Positions 39,377 to 48,558 are shown, numbered from the stretch's first letter. The stretch: 64,000 nucleotides of DNA from Mycobacteriaceae bacterium (GCA_028726465.1 JAQYQB010000026.1:228587-292586); one strand, 5' to 3'. Made by a program: numbers and translations. The notes: generated by a model from the letters alone, not told the origin.

Positions 39377-40050
39377 CCCAGGTCGGTGTCCGCCCACTGG
39401 GTGGCGGTCCAGTGGCCGAAGTCCTCGCCGCGCGGCTCGAGGACGGTGTAGCGGCAGTTCGGCAGGTAGCCGGTGAAGGCGAAGTCGGCATCGATGCCGG
39501 CGGCGTGCCGGGTCATCACGCGGATGGCCGCGCCGTGGGAGACGACGATGGCGTCTTTTTCGGCGCCGGCGGATTCGGCATCGGCCAGCTGGGCGGCCAG
39601 GTGTTCGAGGACCGGGCGGTAGCGGCCGTCGACGTCGGGGTAGGTCTCGCCGCTGGGCAGGCAGGCCGCGGGATCGCCGTCGATCCAGCCGCGCAGGGCG
39701 ACCTGGAAGCTGCGGTGGGCGTCCTCGCTGTTGTCCATCTCGAAGTCGCCGACGAAAATCTCGTGCAGCCCGGGCACCACGTCCACGGCGACGGAGAACT
39801 CGGGCAGGCCGGCCTCCACCTCGAAGGCGCGCATGGCCAGCTGCGCGGTCTGCTGGGCGCGCAGAGCCACGGAGCAATACACCGGGCCCAGGCGCTCCGC
39901 GCCGACGATGCCCGCCAGCGCCCGGCCGGCGTCCTGGGCCTGGTAGCGGCCCCGTTCGGACAGCTCCGCGCCCGGCGGGCGGGTGTCGAGGCGCCGGTTG
40001 ATATTAGATAAGGTCTGGCCGTGCCGAAGCAGGATGATTCTACCGCTCAT
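39373..40050 (-). CDS. Histidine phosphatase (phosphoglycerate-mutase-like)
   Basis: 225-residue histidine phosphatase superfamily member. The phospho-accepting motif LLRHGQTLSN is at residues 7-16, a catalytic acidic/Arg region follows about 60-95, and the second His is in VVSHGAAIRV. It is a broad-specificity phosphatase type rather than a glycolytic mutase, which is longer. It is followed upstream by pheA on the same strand (gap of 19 bases), matching the Rv3837c-Rv3838c order. Substrate unknown. Confidence 0.88.
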   Translation of the reverse strand: MSGRIILLRHGQTLSNINRRLDTRPPGAELSERGRYQAQDAGRALAGIVGAERLGPVYCSVALRAQQTAQLAMRAFEVEAGLPEFSVAVDVVPGLHEIFVGDFEMDNSEDAHRSFQVALRGWIDGDPAACLPSGETYPDVDGRYRPVLEHLAAQLADAESAGAEKDAIVVSHGAAIRVMTRHAAGIDADFAFTGYLPNCRYTVLEPRGEDFGHWTATQWADTDLG

Positions 40051-40069
40051 ACCTGCCTACTTTAGGGTC

Positions 40070-40975
40070 TTATGCGCCGGATTGCAGGGCGCGGACCCAG
40101 GCATCGGCGGCGGCGAGATCCGGCATCGTGGGCGCGGGGGCATCGGCCTGCCCGGCGGGCCAGGATCCGAGGAAGATGATCTCCTCGCAGCGCAGCCACA
40201 GCGCGCGCAGGGCCTCGGCGACGGGGCGGTCGTCGATGTGGCCGTACAGGTCCACGTAGAAGCGGTAGGTGCCCATCTTCCGGCGGGTCGGCCGCGACTC
40301 GATGCGCGTCATGTCCACCCCGCGGTGCGCGAACTCCTGCAGGGCGCCGACCAGGGTGCCGGGCTGGTTGGGCAGGGTGAAAATGACGCTGGTCCGGTCG
40401 TGCCCGGTGCGCGGCGTGGGCCGCCCCGGCGGGCCGACCAGTACGAAGCGGGTGGCGGCCCCGGCCACGTCCGCGACCCCGGCGGCGTGGGTGTGCAGGC
40501 CGAAGAGCTCGGCGGCCCGGGCGGGCACGGCCGCGCAGTCGACGTCGCCGGCGGCCACGGCCTGCGCCGCCGCGGCGTTCGAGCTCGCGGGGTGGAAGTC
40601 CACCTCCGGCAGGTTCTCGCGCAGCCAGCCGCGCACCTGCTGATAGGCCACCGGGTGGGTGCTAAACGTGCGGCACGCGGCCAGCTCCACCCCGGGCCGC
40701 GTCACGACGGAAAAGACCACCGGGATATCGACCTCGCGGTAGATCTGCAGCGGGGAGCCCTCGACGACGGCGTCGAAGGTCGCGGTCACCGCGCCGTCCA
40801 CGGAATTCTCGATGGCCACGCAGGCGCGCTCGGCCCCGCCGGCGCGCACTAAGGCGCAGGCGGCGTGGGGGGAATCGACGGCGACGGGCTCAACGTCGCT
40901 GCCGGCCGTGAGCTCGCCCAGCGCGGCCTCGGTAAAGGTACCCGCCGGTCCTAGGAATGCAACCTTCATCGTCAT
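40070..40975 (-). CDS. pheA: Prephenate dehydratase
   Basis: 301-residue enzyme converting prephenate to phenylpyruvate in phenylalanine synthesis. The catalytic domain (about 1-185) starts with KVAFLGPAGTFTEAAL and contains the conserved AIENSVDGAV and TRFVLVG segments. The C-terminal ACT domain includes the Phe-binding ESRPTRRKMGTYRFYVD, so feedback inhibition by phenylalanine is expected. No chorismate mutase domain is present. The ATG at 40975 has TAGGCT exactly seven bases upstream, supporting a leaderless start there rather than two codons later. Confidence 0.95.
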   Translation of the reverse strand: MTMKVAFLGPAGTFTEAALGELTAGSDVEPVAVDSPHAACALVRAGGAERACVAIENSVDGAVTATFDAVVEGSPLQIYREVDIPVVFSVVTRPGVELAACRTFSTHPVAYQQVRGWLRENLPEVDFHPASSNAAAAQAVAAGDVDCAAVPARAAELFGLHTHAAGVADVAGAATRFVLVGPPGRPTPRTGHDRTSVIFTLPNQPGTLVGALQEFAHRGVDMTRIESRPTRRKMGTYRFYVDLYGHIDDRPVAEALRALWLRCEEIIFLGSWPAGQADAPAPTMPDLAAADAWVRALQSGA

Positions 40976-41008
40976 GCGCTCTAGCCTAGCCGGTTAGGCT
41001 GTAGACCT
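40976..41008. promoter_or_regulatory. pheA/amidase compact divergent promoter
   Basis: Only 33 bases separate the two start codons. Back-to-back -10 boxes form an inverted repeat: AGCCTA (40983-40988, reading TAGGCT for pheA, seven bases before its ATG), a six-base centre, then TAGGCT (40995-41000, eight bases before the amidase ATG). Each -35 must lie within the other gene's promoter or coding region. Confidence 0.65.
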
Positions 41009-42160
41009 ATGGAATTCTCCCACGCGCAATTGGCCGCGGATTTGGCCGGGCTCGGCCCCCGCGAGCACGGCTTTACCTATATCGACCACGAGCGGCTGGC
41101 CCACCCGGGCCCGCCGCGGCCCGGTCGGTTGAGCGGCTGGGTGTTAAGCGCGAAGGACCTCAACGACGTGGCCGGGATGCCCACCACGCTGGGCTCGGCT
41201 AAGCGCGCCTACTTGGCCACCGAGACCGATCCCTTCATCGCGGAGCTGGAGGCGGCCGGCGCCGACATCGTGGGCAAGTCCGCCGCCCCCGAGCTGGGCC
41301 TGCGCGTGGACACGGAGCCGGTGGATCTGCCGCACCCGGACAACCCCCGCTACCCCGGCTGCACCCCGGGCGGGTCTTCCGGCGGGGCGGCCATCCAGGT
41401 CGCCCGCGGGCTGGTGCGCGCGGCCCAGGCCAGCGATGGCGGCGGGTCTATCCGCGTGCCGGCCGCCGCGTGCGGGGTCGTCGGCTTCAAGCAATCCGGC
41501 AGGGAGCTGGGCGTGCCCGGGTTTATCACCCGCTCGGTCGCCGATACCGCCCTACTGCACGACCTGCCGTTGAAAACGCCCGGCCGGTGGCGTATCGGCG
41601 TGCTGACCCAGCCGCTGTTCGCCGGCGTGCGGGTGGCCGACCACATCCTGCGCGCCGTCGCCGAGGCCGCCGCGGCGCTCAAGGCCGCCGGCTTTGAGGT
41701 CATCGAGGTCTCGCCCTACCCGCATTCGGAGGAGACCTTCGCCGCCTTCACCCGCATCTTCTCCTCCCGGATGGCGGGGCTGGGCCCGCAGGAGGGCTAC
41801 GCCGAGTGGGTCCGACAGCTGGGGCGCGGCTTCAGCGACGCGGAGGTCGACCGCGCCCACCAGCACGCCGCCCAGCTGCCGCAGCTGTTGTCCGGCTACT
41901 GGGCCGTCGATGCCCTGCTCACGCCCATGCTGGCCTTCGATCCGCCGCGCATCGGCGCGTTTAACCGCCTGCCGCACGCGGAGAATTTCGCGGAGCAGAC
42001 CCGCTGGTCGCCGTGGGGTTCGCTGTTTAACGTCGCGCACCTGCCGGCGATTAGCCTGCCCTGGCAGGTCCCCAACCACCCGCCCGTCGGCGTGCAGCTG
42101 GGCGGCATCACGCTTGCCGATGCCGAACTCCTCGCCCTAGCCCACCTCCTCCACCCATGA
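41009..42160 (+). CDS. Amidase-signature family hydrolase
   Basis: 383-residue AS-family amidase, a little shorter than typical (about 450). Catalytic Lys is in SAKDLNDVAG near 51; the Gly/Ser-rich signature is CTPGGSSGGAAIQVARG near 125-140 with the cis-Ser. The nucleophile Ser lies in SDGGGSIRVPA near 150. Substrate unknown; the family covers amides, nitrile-derived amides and aminoacyl amides. The stop overlaps the start of the CPBP gene by four bases, so the pair is coupled. Confidence 0.88.
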   Translation: MEFSHAQLAADLAGLGPREHGFTYIDHERLAHPGPPRPGRLSGWVLSAKDLNDVAGMPTTLGSAKRAYLATETDPFIAELEAAGADIVGKSAAPELGLRVDTEPVDLPHPDNPRYPGCTPGGSSGGAAIQVARGLVRAAQASDGGGSIRVPAAACGVVGFKQSGRELGVPGFITRSVADTALLHDLPLKTPGRWRIGVLTQPLFAGVRVADHILRAVAEAAAALKAAGFEVIEVSPYPHSEETFAAFTRIFSSRMAGLGPQEGYAEWVRQLGRGFSDAEVDRAHQHAAQLPQLLSGYWAVDALLTPMLAFDPPRIGAFNRLPHAENFAEQTRWSPWGSLFNVAHLPAISLPWQVPNHPPVGVQLGGITLADAELLALAHLLHP

Positions 42161-42927
42161 CGCCGGAATCCCCGACCCCGGCGGTCACGGCCCGGCGCAC
42201 GCTGGTGGCCGAGGTCATCATCGTCCTGTCGCTGTCTTTTGGCGTATCCGGCGTGCGCTCGCTGCTGCGCCTGGTGGATTCGCTACTGGATCCGGCGCCC
42301 CTTTCCGAGCAGTCGGTGACGCTGAATTCCTCCCAGTCCGCCATCGCGTGGCTGGACGTCGGCCTGCAGCTGTGCTCGGCCGGCGTGCTCTTTGCCTATG
42401 GCGCCCTGGCGCTCTACCTGCTGCGGGTGGGGCCGGCGCCGGTGCGGCGGGCATCGCTGAGCGTAGGCGGGGACAGCCTGCGCGGGGCGGGGCTGGCCGC
42501 GCTGATTGGCCTGCCGGGCCTGGCCCTCTACGTCGGCGCCGTGCACCTCGGGCTGTCCAAGGTGGTTGTGCCCGCGGAGTTTTCCCACCCGCTGGTCGAG
42601 GCGCCGGTGCTGCTGCTGTGGTCGGCGGCGAACGCCTTCGGCGAGGAAACCGTCGTGGTGGCCTGGCTGATGACCCGGCTGAAACAGCTGGGCTGGAAGC
42701 TGCCCGCCGTGCTGGCCGCGACTTCTATTCTGCGCGGTTCCTACCACCTCTACCAGGGGATTTCCGCCGGTTTCGGGAACCTGCTCATGGGCGTGGTCTT
42801 TGGCTATTATTACCACCGCACCGGCAAGGTCGCGCCCCTTATCATCGCGCATTTTCTCATCGATGCCGTGGCGTTTATCGGTTATTCCCTACTCAGGGAT
42901 CCGTCGCTTTTCGGTTTGTTGGGCTAG
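42157..42927 (+). CDS. CPBP-family intramembrane protease homologue
   Basis: 256-residue multi-pass membrane protein of the CPBP/CAAX-protease-like (Abi) family. Motif 1 is GEETVVVAWL, which keeps the two Glu but has a hydrophobic residue where EExxxR has Arg, motif 2 is around RGSYHLYQG, and motif 3 HFLIDA. The altered first motif is common in some actinobacterial members, so activity is uncertain. It is translationally coupled to the amidase upstream. Confidence 0.8.
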   Translation: MTPESPTPAVTARRTLVAEVIIVLSLSFGVSGVRSLLRLVDSLLDPAPLSEQSVTLNSSQSAIAWLDVGLQLCSAGVLFAYGALALYLLRVGPAPVRRASLSVGGDSLRGAGLAALIGLPGLALYVGAVHLGLSKVVVPAEFSHPLVEAPVLLLWSAANAFGEETVVVAWLMTRLKQLGWKLPAVLAATSILRGSYHLYQGISAGFGNLLMGVVFGYYYHRTGKVAPLIIAHFLIDAVAFIGYSLLRDPSLFGLLG

Positions 42928-42960
42928 GTCTGGGCGCGGGCGCCTTGTAGGCTATAGCGC

Positions 42961-44274
42961 ATGAATTATTCAGGACGCGACCATGACCGGGAATCCCGCC
43001 GCGCCGGCGATGACTTCGTGCGCGGGGCGGACGGTCGCATCCTGAAAGACCGCTACGGCCGGCCCATCCGCAAGCGGCCCACAGGCTCGCAGGCCGCGTC
43101 ACATGCCGCCCCGCCGCGGCAAACGCCTCCCCGGCAAACGCCACCGCGGCAGACGCCGCCGCGGCAGGTTCCCCCGGCGCAGCCCCAGCAGCAGGCACAG
43201 CAGCAGCCGCCGCGCCAGAAACCGCTGCCGGCCTACGCGCAGCCGCACTACCAGCAGCAGTACCGCCAAGAACACCGCCAGGACTACCCGCCGCAGCCGG
43301 AGGCCCCGCGCCGCTACCGGGTGCCGGCGCCGCCGGAGGGGCATCGTCCGCACCGGCGCCGCAAGCGCACCAGCCCGGTCAAGGGCTGCCTGGGCTGCGC
43401 CGGCTGGGTGCTGGCCATCGTGGTGGTCGCCAGCCTGGTGCTGATGCTCTGGGCCGATACGCGGCTGACCCGCGTGGAAGCCATGCCCGAACAGCAGGTG
43501 GCCAAGACCGCCGGCACCAACTGGCTGCTGGTCGGCTCGGATTCGCGCCAAGGCCTCACCGAGGAACAGCAGGCGGAGCTGGGCACCGGCGGCGACGTCG
43601 GGGTGGGGCGCACGGACACCATCATGCTGCTGCACATCCCGTCCAGCGGGAAGGCGCAGCTGATCTCCATCCCGCGCGACTCTTATGTCTCCGTGCCGGG
43701 CTTCGGCCAGGACAAGGTCAACGCCGCCTTCACTTACGGCGGCCCGCAGCTGCTGACCGAAACCGTCGAGGGCGCCACGGGCCTGCACATCGACCACTAC
43801 GCCGAGATCGGCATGGGCGGGCTGGCCAACGTGGTCGACTCCGTCGGCGGCGTCGACATCTGCGTGGCCGAGCCCATCAACGACCCGCTGGCCAACCTGG
43901 ACGTCCAGCCCGGCTGCCAGAAGCTTGACGGCCCGACCGCCCTGGGTTACGTGCGCACCCGCGCCACCGCCATGGGCGACTTGGACCGCGTGGCCCGCCA
44001 GCGCGAATTCTTCGCCGCGCTGCTGGACAAGATCACCTCGCCGGCCACGCTGATTAACCCGTTTAGGACGGTCTCGCTGGTCAACCACGCGGCCTCGTCC
44101 TTCATCGTGGGCGAGCACGAGCACGTCTGGCACCTGGCCCGCGTGGCGCTGGCCATGGGTACCGGCGTGGAGACCCAGACCATCCCCATCGGCGGTTTCA
44201 TGGACACCGAGGTCGGCAACGTGGTCCTGTGGGACGACGCGCAGGCTCAGCAGCTCTTCGATTCACTGCGTTAG
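42961..44274 (+). CDS. lcpA: LytR-CpsA-Psr family cell-wall ligase
   Basis: 437-residue LCP enzyme that attaches arabinogalactan to peptidoglycan in Corynebacterium. A cytoplasmic N-terminus of about 135 residues is very rich in Pro, Gln and Arg, including four PPRQ-T/V repeats. A single membrane segment spans about 145-165, and the LCP domain runs about 175-420, with the substrate-site residues in VGRTDTIMLLHI and SIPRDSYVSVPG and the later YVRTRATAMGDLDRVARQ. TAGGCT seven bases before the ATG supports a leaderless start. The stop shares TTAG with the convergent DUF5926 gene. Confidence 0.9.
   Translation: MNYSGRDHDRESRRAGDDFVRGADGRILKDRYGRPIRKRPTGSQAASHAAPPRQTPPRQTPPRQTPPRQVPPAQPQQQAQQQPPRQKPLPAYAQPHYQQQYRQEHRQDYPPQPEAPRRYRVPAPPEGHRPHRRRKRTSPVKGCLGCAGWVLAIVVVASLVLMLWADTRLTRVEAMPEQQVAKTAGTNWLLVGSDSRQGLTEEQQAELGTGGDVGVGRTDTIMLLHIPSSGKAQLISIPRDSYVSVPGFGQDKVNAAFTYGGPQLLTETVEGATGLHIDHYAEIGMGGLANVVDSVGGVDICVAEPINDPLANLDVQPGCQKLDGPTALGYVRTRATAMGDLDRVARQREFFAALLDKITSPATLINPFRTVSLVNHAASSFIVGEHEHVWHLARVALAMGTGVETQTIPIGGFMDTEVGNVVLWDDAQAQQLFDSLR
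43111..43170 (+). repeat. Four 15-base tandem repeats in lcpA
   Basis: Four imperfect copies of a 15-base unit coding PPRQT, PPRQT, PPRQT, PPRQV (residues 51-70). Such in-frame repeats can change copy number and so vary the length of the cytoplasmic tail. Confidence 0.8.
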
Positions 44275-45188
44275 CGTAGGGTGACCTGGCGGGACTTCAG
44301 GTTCTGCAGCTGCTTGCGCTCGTCGGCGCTCAGCTGCGCATCGTTAGCGATTTCGGATTCCAGGGCGGCGTCGACGCGCTGGAGTTCGGACTCGAAGGAG
44401 GCCGGGTCGGCATCGGCCGGCAGGTCGAAGACTGGGGCGATGACGCCGTGGGTGCGGAAGACACCGGCGAACTTGGTGCCCTCGCCGAGGTTCATCTCCT
44501 CGCGGGCGGCCACGCGGGCAATCGCGTTGAGGAAAGGGGACTCGTCGTCGGTGGGGCGGACCCAGCGGATATAAGACTTGTCGCCGCCGGCGGCCCAGAA
44601 GGCGGTGCCGCTGATATCGGCGCCGACCGGGTGGGTCTCCACCACGGACTGGTTGGCGGCCTGCAGGGACTGCTGGACGGCCGGGTTGCTGGGAGCGCCC
44701 TCGGGCACCCACCAGGAAAAGTCCTGGAAGACCTCGACGTCGAGGTCTACGGAGGCATCGATAAGCTCGCTGAGCTGCGGCTCCGAACCGTCCGCGGCCG
44801 TGGACTCGAGGGTCTCGCCCGCGCCGTGGTTTTTCACCCAGTTCAGGGCGAAGGCCAGGTCGCGACCCGGGTTGTGGGTGTGCGACTGGACCTGCAGGGC
44901 CACGAAGGCGGCCCCGCCGTACTCGTCGTCCCGGATGAGCGCCGCCGATGCACCCGGCAGCACCGTGGCCAGGTACACGTCGCGGTCGATGCCCTTGACC
45001 GGCAGCTTCGCGTACGCCGAGGGGACGAACTCCTGCATGGCCACCAAGGTGGATTCCGCTTGCAGTCCGCCGAAGGGGCGCGGGTCCTTTTCTAGGGCAG
45101 CGCGCTCGGCCGCGCGGGCGGCGAGCTTGGCCTGCCGGCGGGACATGCCCTCCGGCAGATCTTCCTTTTTCTTCTTCTTTTTAGCCAT
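44271..45188 (-). CDS. DUF5926 family protein
   Basis: 305 residues, soluble, starting with a run of lysines (MAKKKKKKEDLPEG) then a basic helix rich in Ala/Arg. This matches the actinobacterial DUF5926 family, sometimes mis-annotated from its Lys-rich start as SecA-like. No catalytic motif is recognised. It is the upstream partner of glpQ on the same strand, 22 bases away. TATCTT lies seven bases before the ATG, so it may be leaderless. Function unknown. Confidence 0.78.
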   Translation of the reverse strand: MAKKKKKKEDLPEGMSRRQAKLAARAAERAALEKDPRPFGGLQAESTLVAMQEFVPSAYAKLPVKGIDRDVYLATVLPGASAALIRDDEYGGAAFVALQVQSHTHNPGRDLAFALNWVKNHGAGETLESTAADGSEPQLSELIDASVDLDVEVFQDFSWWVPEGAPSNPAVQQSLQAANQSVVETHPVGADISGTAFWAAGGDKSYIRWVRPTDDESPFLNAIARVAAREEMNLGEGTKFAGVFRTHGVIAPVFDLPADADPASFESELQRVDAALESEIANDAQLSADERKQLQNLKSRQVTLR

Positions 45189-45209
45189 GCCCCCTAAGAT
45201 ACCTGGCGT

Positions 45210-45914
45210 TTAATACTTAATGGCGTGGAGGGCGACTTCCGGCTGGTTCGTGGCCAGCACGTCGACGCCGTTGGCCCACGCCCACTTGATGTCGGCCTGC
45301 CGGTCCACGGTCCACAGGTAGGTCGGCAGCCCGTGCGCGCCGATGGCCGAGGGCTGTATCTTGGCGCGCATGAGCGACATGCCCAGGCCCGTCGCGTCCG
45401 GCAGCAGCATGTCCCGCCGGTTGACGTGGCGCTCCCAGTCGCGGCGCAGGTAGATGCGGTCCACCTGCGGCGCCAGCTGCCGCATGCGGCGGATGGCCCG
45501 GCGCGAGAAAGAAATGACGTGGATGCGCGGATCATTCAGCATGCCCGCATACCGTAGGCGCAGCACGACCTGCTCTTCCAGCACGTCGCCCGGGGTGCCG
45601 GGGTGCTTGGTCTCGATGTAGAGGTGCCGGTCGGTGGCGCGGACGAGTTCGAGCAGCTCGTCGAGGAGCAGCGGCCGCTGCCCGCCGCCGATGTCCGCGC
45701 GGGCGACCTCCGCCCACTTCATGCGGGAAATCACGCCGGTGCGGTCCGCGGTCCGGTCCAGCTTGGCGTCGTGGATGACCACCACGTAGCCGTCCTGGGT
45801 CAGGCGGACGTCGCATTCGATGCCCCAGATGTCCAACCGCAGCGCCGCCGCGAAAGATGCCTCGGAGTTTTCCGGGTATTTGCCGGAATATCCGCGGTGA
45901 GCCACGATATCCAC
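45210..45914 (-). CDS. glpQ: Glycerophosphodiester phosphodiesterase
   Basis: 234-residue GDPD enzyme hydrolysing glycerophosphodiesters to glycerol 3-phosphate and alcohol. Catalytic residues are visible in VAHRGYSGKYPENS (first His, Glu/Asn), ECDVRLTQDGYVVVIHDAKLDR (Glu, Asp, second His) and YIETKHPG. The TIM-barrel length is normal. The GTG at 45914 is chosen, with AAGAGGTGG about ten bases upstream and the conserved start VDIVAHRG; a longer frame from 45974 lacks support. No signal peptide, so cytoplasmic. Confidence 0.9.
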   Translation of the reverse strand: MDIVAHRGYSGKYPENSEASFAAALRLDIWGIECDVRLTQDGYVVVIHDAKLDRTADRTGVISRMKWAEVARADIGGGQRPLLLDELLELVRATDRHLYIETKHPGTPGDVLEEQVVLRLRYAGMLNDPRIHVISFSRRAIRRMRQLAPQVDRIYLRRDWERHVNRRDMLLPDATGLGMSLMRAKIQPSAIGAHGLPTYLWTVDRQADIKWAWANGVDVLATNQPEVALHAIKY

Positions 45915-46033
45915 GCGCGCAAGCCACCTCTTTTCTTCTGCCGCCCGGTTAGGTCTCTGGAGCCGACCTTTCACACTCTAACCCCGTTCCGGCTGTCCTG
46001 CAGAGGGGCCGAGGTTCTGCAATGATGGCAGGC

Positions 46034-47824
46034 ATGAAACGCTTCCTCCGGCGCACGGGCTACCGCTTCGCTAGCGGTGCGCTGCGCGCGGGCATCTTCT
46101 CGCTCGAGGTCTTAAGCGATCTCACGCCGGGGGTGCGCATGACCGGGCGGCGCCGGCTGCCACAGAACATGGCCGGCGGGATCCTGGGCGCGGAGCTGGC
46201 CACGTGGGCGGCCATCTCGCCCTCGCTGCTGCCGCGGCCGTGGTGGGTGACCGCCGCGAACGTGGCCATCGGGCAGGCGGCCGGCCACTGGGCGGGCGCG
46301 ACCGCGGCCTATGTGGCGAAGGAATTCCTGCGTTCTATCGGCAAGCGCCCGCAGGACCGGCTGACCTACCAGTACCGGCACCGGATCGCGCTGGGGCTGG
46401 CGGCAGTGACGGCGGGCATGACCGCGCTGTCGGTGCGCAACCAGCGCAAGCAGGCGCAGCTGGTGGACAAGGACAACGACCGCGGCCCGGCCCAGGCCCT
46501 GGCCGGTACCGTCGTGGGCACCCTGGGATATGGCAGCCTGCTGCTGCTGGGCGAGGCGGTGCAGGCCTCCGTCGACCAGCTGTCGAAGGGGCTGCGGCGC
46601 TGGCTGCCGGCGCTGGTGGCCTGGCCACTGGGCGCGGCCGGCCTGGCGGCGGTGGTCTTCGTCTTGTCCAACCGCGTGCTGTTTAGGACCTGGATCCGCA
46701 ACGTGACCGCCCGCGCCCAAGAGCTCAACCGGACGGTTTTCCCGGGGTCCACCATGCCCTGGGAGCCGGAGCGCTCCGGCTCGCCGTGGTCCTACGAGCC
46801 GTGGACAGCCGTCGGGTTGCAGGGGCGCTCCTTCCTATCCAGCGGGCCGCGCGCGGACGACATCAAGGCAGCGATGGACTGCGAGCGCGCCCACGAGCCG
46901 ATCCGCATCTATGCCGGGCTGGTGCCGGGCCGCTCCATCCGCAACGCCGCCCGCCAAGTCATCGCGGAGATGGAGCGCACCGGCGCGTTCTGGCGCAACA
47001 CGATTGTCATCCAGATGCCCGCCGGCTCCGGCTGGCTCAACAACTGGTCCACCTGCTCCTACGAGTTCCTCACCCGCGGCAACTGCGCCACGGTCACGCT
47101 CCAGTACGACGTTCTGGCCAGCGTGTTTTCCTACGTGGTGGATCCGGACGGGCCCGTGCGGGCCGCTTGGGAGCTCATCACGGCGGTCAAGCACCGCCTG
47201 GAAGACTTGCCGGAGGGCGACCGCCCGCGGCTCTACTTCGCCGGCGAGTCCCTGGGGGCCTACGCCATCCTGGACAACTACGAGTCCGTGGACGACCTGC
47301 TCGCTGCCTGCGAAGGCGCCGTGTTTTCCGGCCCGCCCCGCATGAGCCGTTTTACTTCCGAGCTCCAGCGCGATCCCGGCTCCCTGGAGCGCGTGCCGGT
47401 CATCGATGGTGGCAAGCACATCCGCTTCGCCGCAGCCACCCCGCACACCCGGCACGACGCTTTCGGCCACAGCTACCCGCAGACCTGGCAGCGCCCGCGC
47501 GTGCTGATTGCCCAGCACGCCTCCGATGCCATCGTGTGGTGGGACAAGGCGCTGGCCTTCCGGCGGCCGGGCTGGATTCACGAGCCACAGCCCGACACGG
47601 CGTACGCCGACACCTTCAAGGAGATGTTCTGGGCTCCGTTTATCACCTTCTGGCAGATCGGGCTCGACCAAGTCAACTCCCTCAACGTGCCCGGCGGGCA
47701 CGGGCACAACTACTTCTCCGAGATGTTCTGGTACTGGGACAGCGTTCTCGGCTCGCAGTCCCGCGTGGCGCTGACCCCTAGCCGGGCGCGCCGGATGGAG
47801 GAGTTCATCCGCCGCGACGCCTAG
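46034..47824 (+). CDS. ABH9-family membrane alpha/beta hydrolase
   Basis: 596-residue protein. The N-terminal membrane region (about 35-230, several hydrophobic segments) matches the N-domain of the abhydrolase_9 family, and the C-terminal hydrolase domain (about 250-560) has the nucleophile elbow FAGESLGAYA. A likely Asp is in IAQHASDAIVWW and a His in PGGHGHNYFSE. Family members are found in envelope-rich actinobacteria; the substrate is not known. The ATG at 46034 (MKRFLRR) was chosen because AATGAT lies seven bases upstream; an ATG four codons earlier is possible. Confidence 0.83.
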   Translation: MKRFLRRTGYRFASGALRAGIFSLEVLSDLTPGVRMTGRRRLPQNMAGGILGAELATWAAISPSLLPRPWWVTAANVAIGQAAGHWAGATAAYVAKEFLRSIGKRPQDRLTYQYRHRIALGLAAVTAGMTALSVRNQRKQAQLVDKDNDRGPAQALAGTVVGTLGYGSLLLLGEAVQASVDQLSKGLRRWLPALVAWPLGAAGLAAVVFVLSNRVLFRTWIRNVTARAQELNRTVFPGSTMPWEPERSGSPWSYEPWTAVGLQGRSFLSSGPRADDIKAAMDCERAHEPIRIYAGLVPGRSIRNAARQVIAEMERTGAFWRNTIVIQMPAGSGWLNNWSTCSYEFLTRGNCATVTLQYDVLASVFSYVVDPDGPVRAAWELITAVKHRLEDLPEGDRPRLYFAGESLGAYAILDNYESVDDLLAACEGAVFSGPPRMSRFTSELQRDPGSLERVPVIDGGKHIRFAAATPHTRHDAFGHSYPQTWQRPRVLIAQHASDAIVWWDKALAFRRPGWIHEPQPDTAYADTFKEMFWAPFITFWQIGLDQVNSLNVPGGHGHNYFSEMFWYWDSVLGSQSRVALTPSRARRMEEFIRRDA

Positions 47825-47838
47825 GCGCTCCTACCGCC

Positions 47839-48492
47839 CTATCCGCACTTGACGCCGGTGCTGTGGTGCGGGCAGTAGCCGTGCGGGTTCTTGGCCAGGT
47901 ACTGCTGGTGCTCGTCCTCGGCTAGGTAGTACTCGCCGGACGGGGTATCGCCGAGCAGCTTTACCTCGGTGGTGGTCTCGCCGAAGCCGTGGTCGGCCAG
48001 CTTGTCCGCGTAACGCTCGACCAGCTTCTCGATGACCTCTTTGTCCTCCTGCGTGCGCGGGTAGAACGCCGAGCGGTACTGGGTGCCGACGTCGTTGCCC
48101 TGGCGGTAGCCCTGGGTCGGGTCGTGGGCCTCCAAGGCCTTGACCACCAGCTCTTCCAGGCTGATCTGCTGCGGGTCGTAGGTGACCTCGACGACCTCGG
48201 CGTGGTTGGTCAGGCCGCGGCAGACCTCGTAGTAGGTCGGGTTCGGGGTATTACCGCCGGCGTAACCGACCGAGGTGGACTCCACCCCGCCAGTTTCCCA
48301 GTACATCTTCTCTACGCCCCAGAAGCAGCCGATGCCCAGCAGGAGGGAGCGCTGCCCCTCCTTCCACGGGCCGGTAATCGGCGTACCGAGGACGGCATGC
48401 GTTTGTGGCTCGGGAAGCACCGGCTCTGCGCGACCCGGCAGGGTTTCTTGTGCGTCGACAATCTTCGGCGCCGGTCCAAACAACCACGACAT
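47839..48492 (-). CDS. msrA: Peptide methionine sulfoxide reductase A
   Basis: 217-residue MsrA repairing methionine-S-sulfoxide in proteins. Catalytic Cys56 is in GIGCFWGVEKMYW, followed by VESTSVGYAGGNTPNPTYYEVC. The C-terminus CPHHSTGVKCG carries the resolving cysteines. An N-terminal extension of about 50 residues before the core is usual in actinobacteria. AAGGAAC lies upstream of the ATG. It is divergent from sodA, an oxidative-stress pair. Confidence 0.95.
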   Translation of the reverse strand: MSWLFGPAPKIVDAQETLPGRAEPVLPEPQTHAVLGTPITGPWKEGQRSLLLGIGCFWGVEKMYWETGGVESTSVGYAGGNTPNPTYYEVCRGLTNHAEVVEVTYDPQQISLEELVVKALEAHDPTQGYRQGNDVGTQYRSAFYPRTQEDKEVIEKLVERYADKLADHGFGETTTEVKLLGDTPSGEYYLAEDEHQQYLAKNPHGYCPHHSTGVKCG

Positions 48493-48558
48493 GGTTTAGT
48501 TCCTTTCCGGATTAATTTCGGGACAATCTCAACGAACAATTTTGAAGTTGTACTGCGG

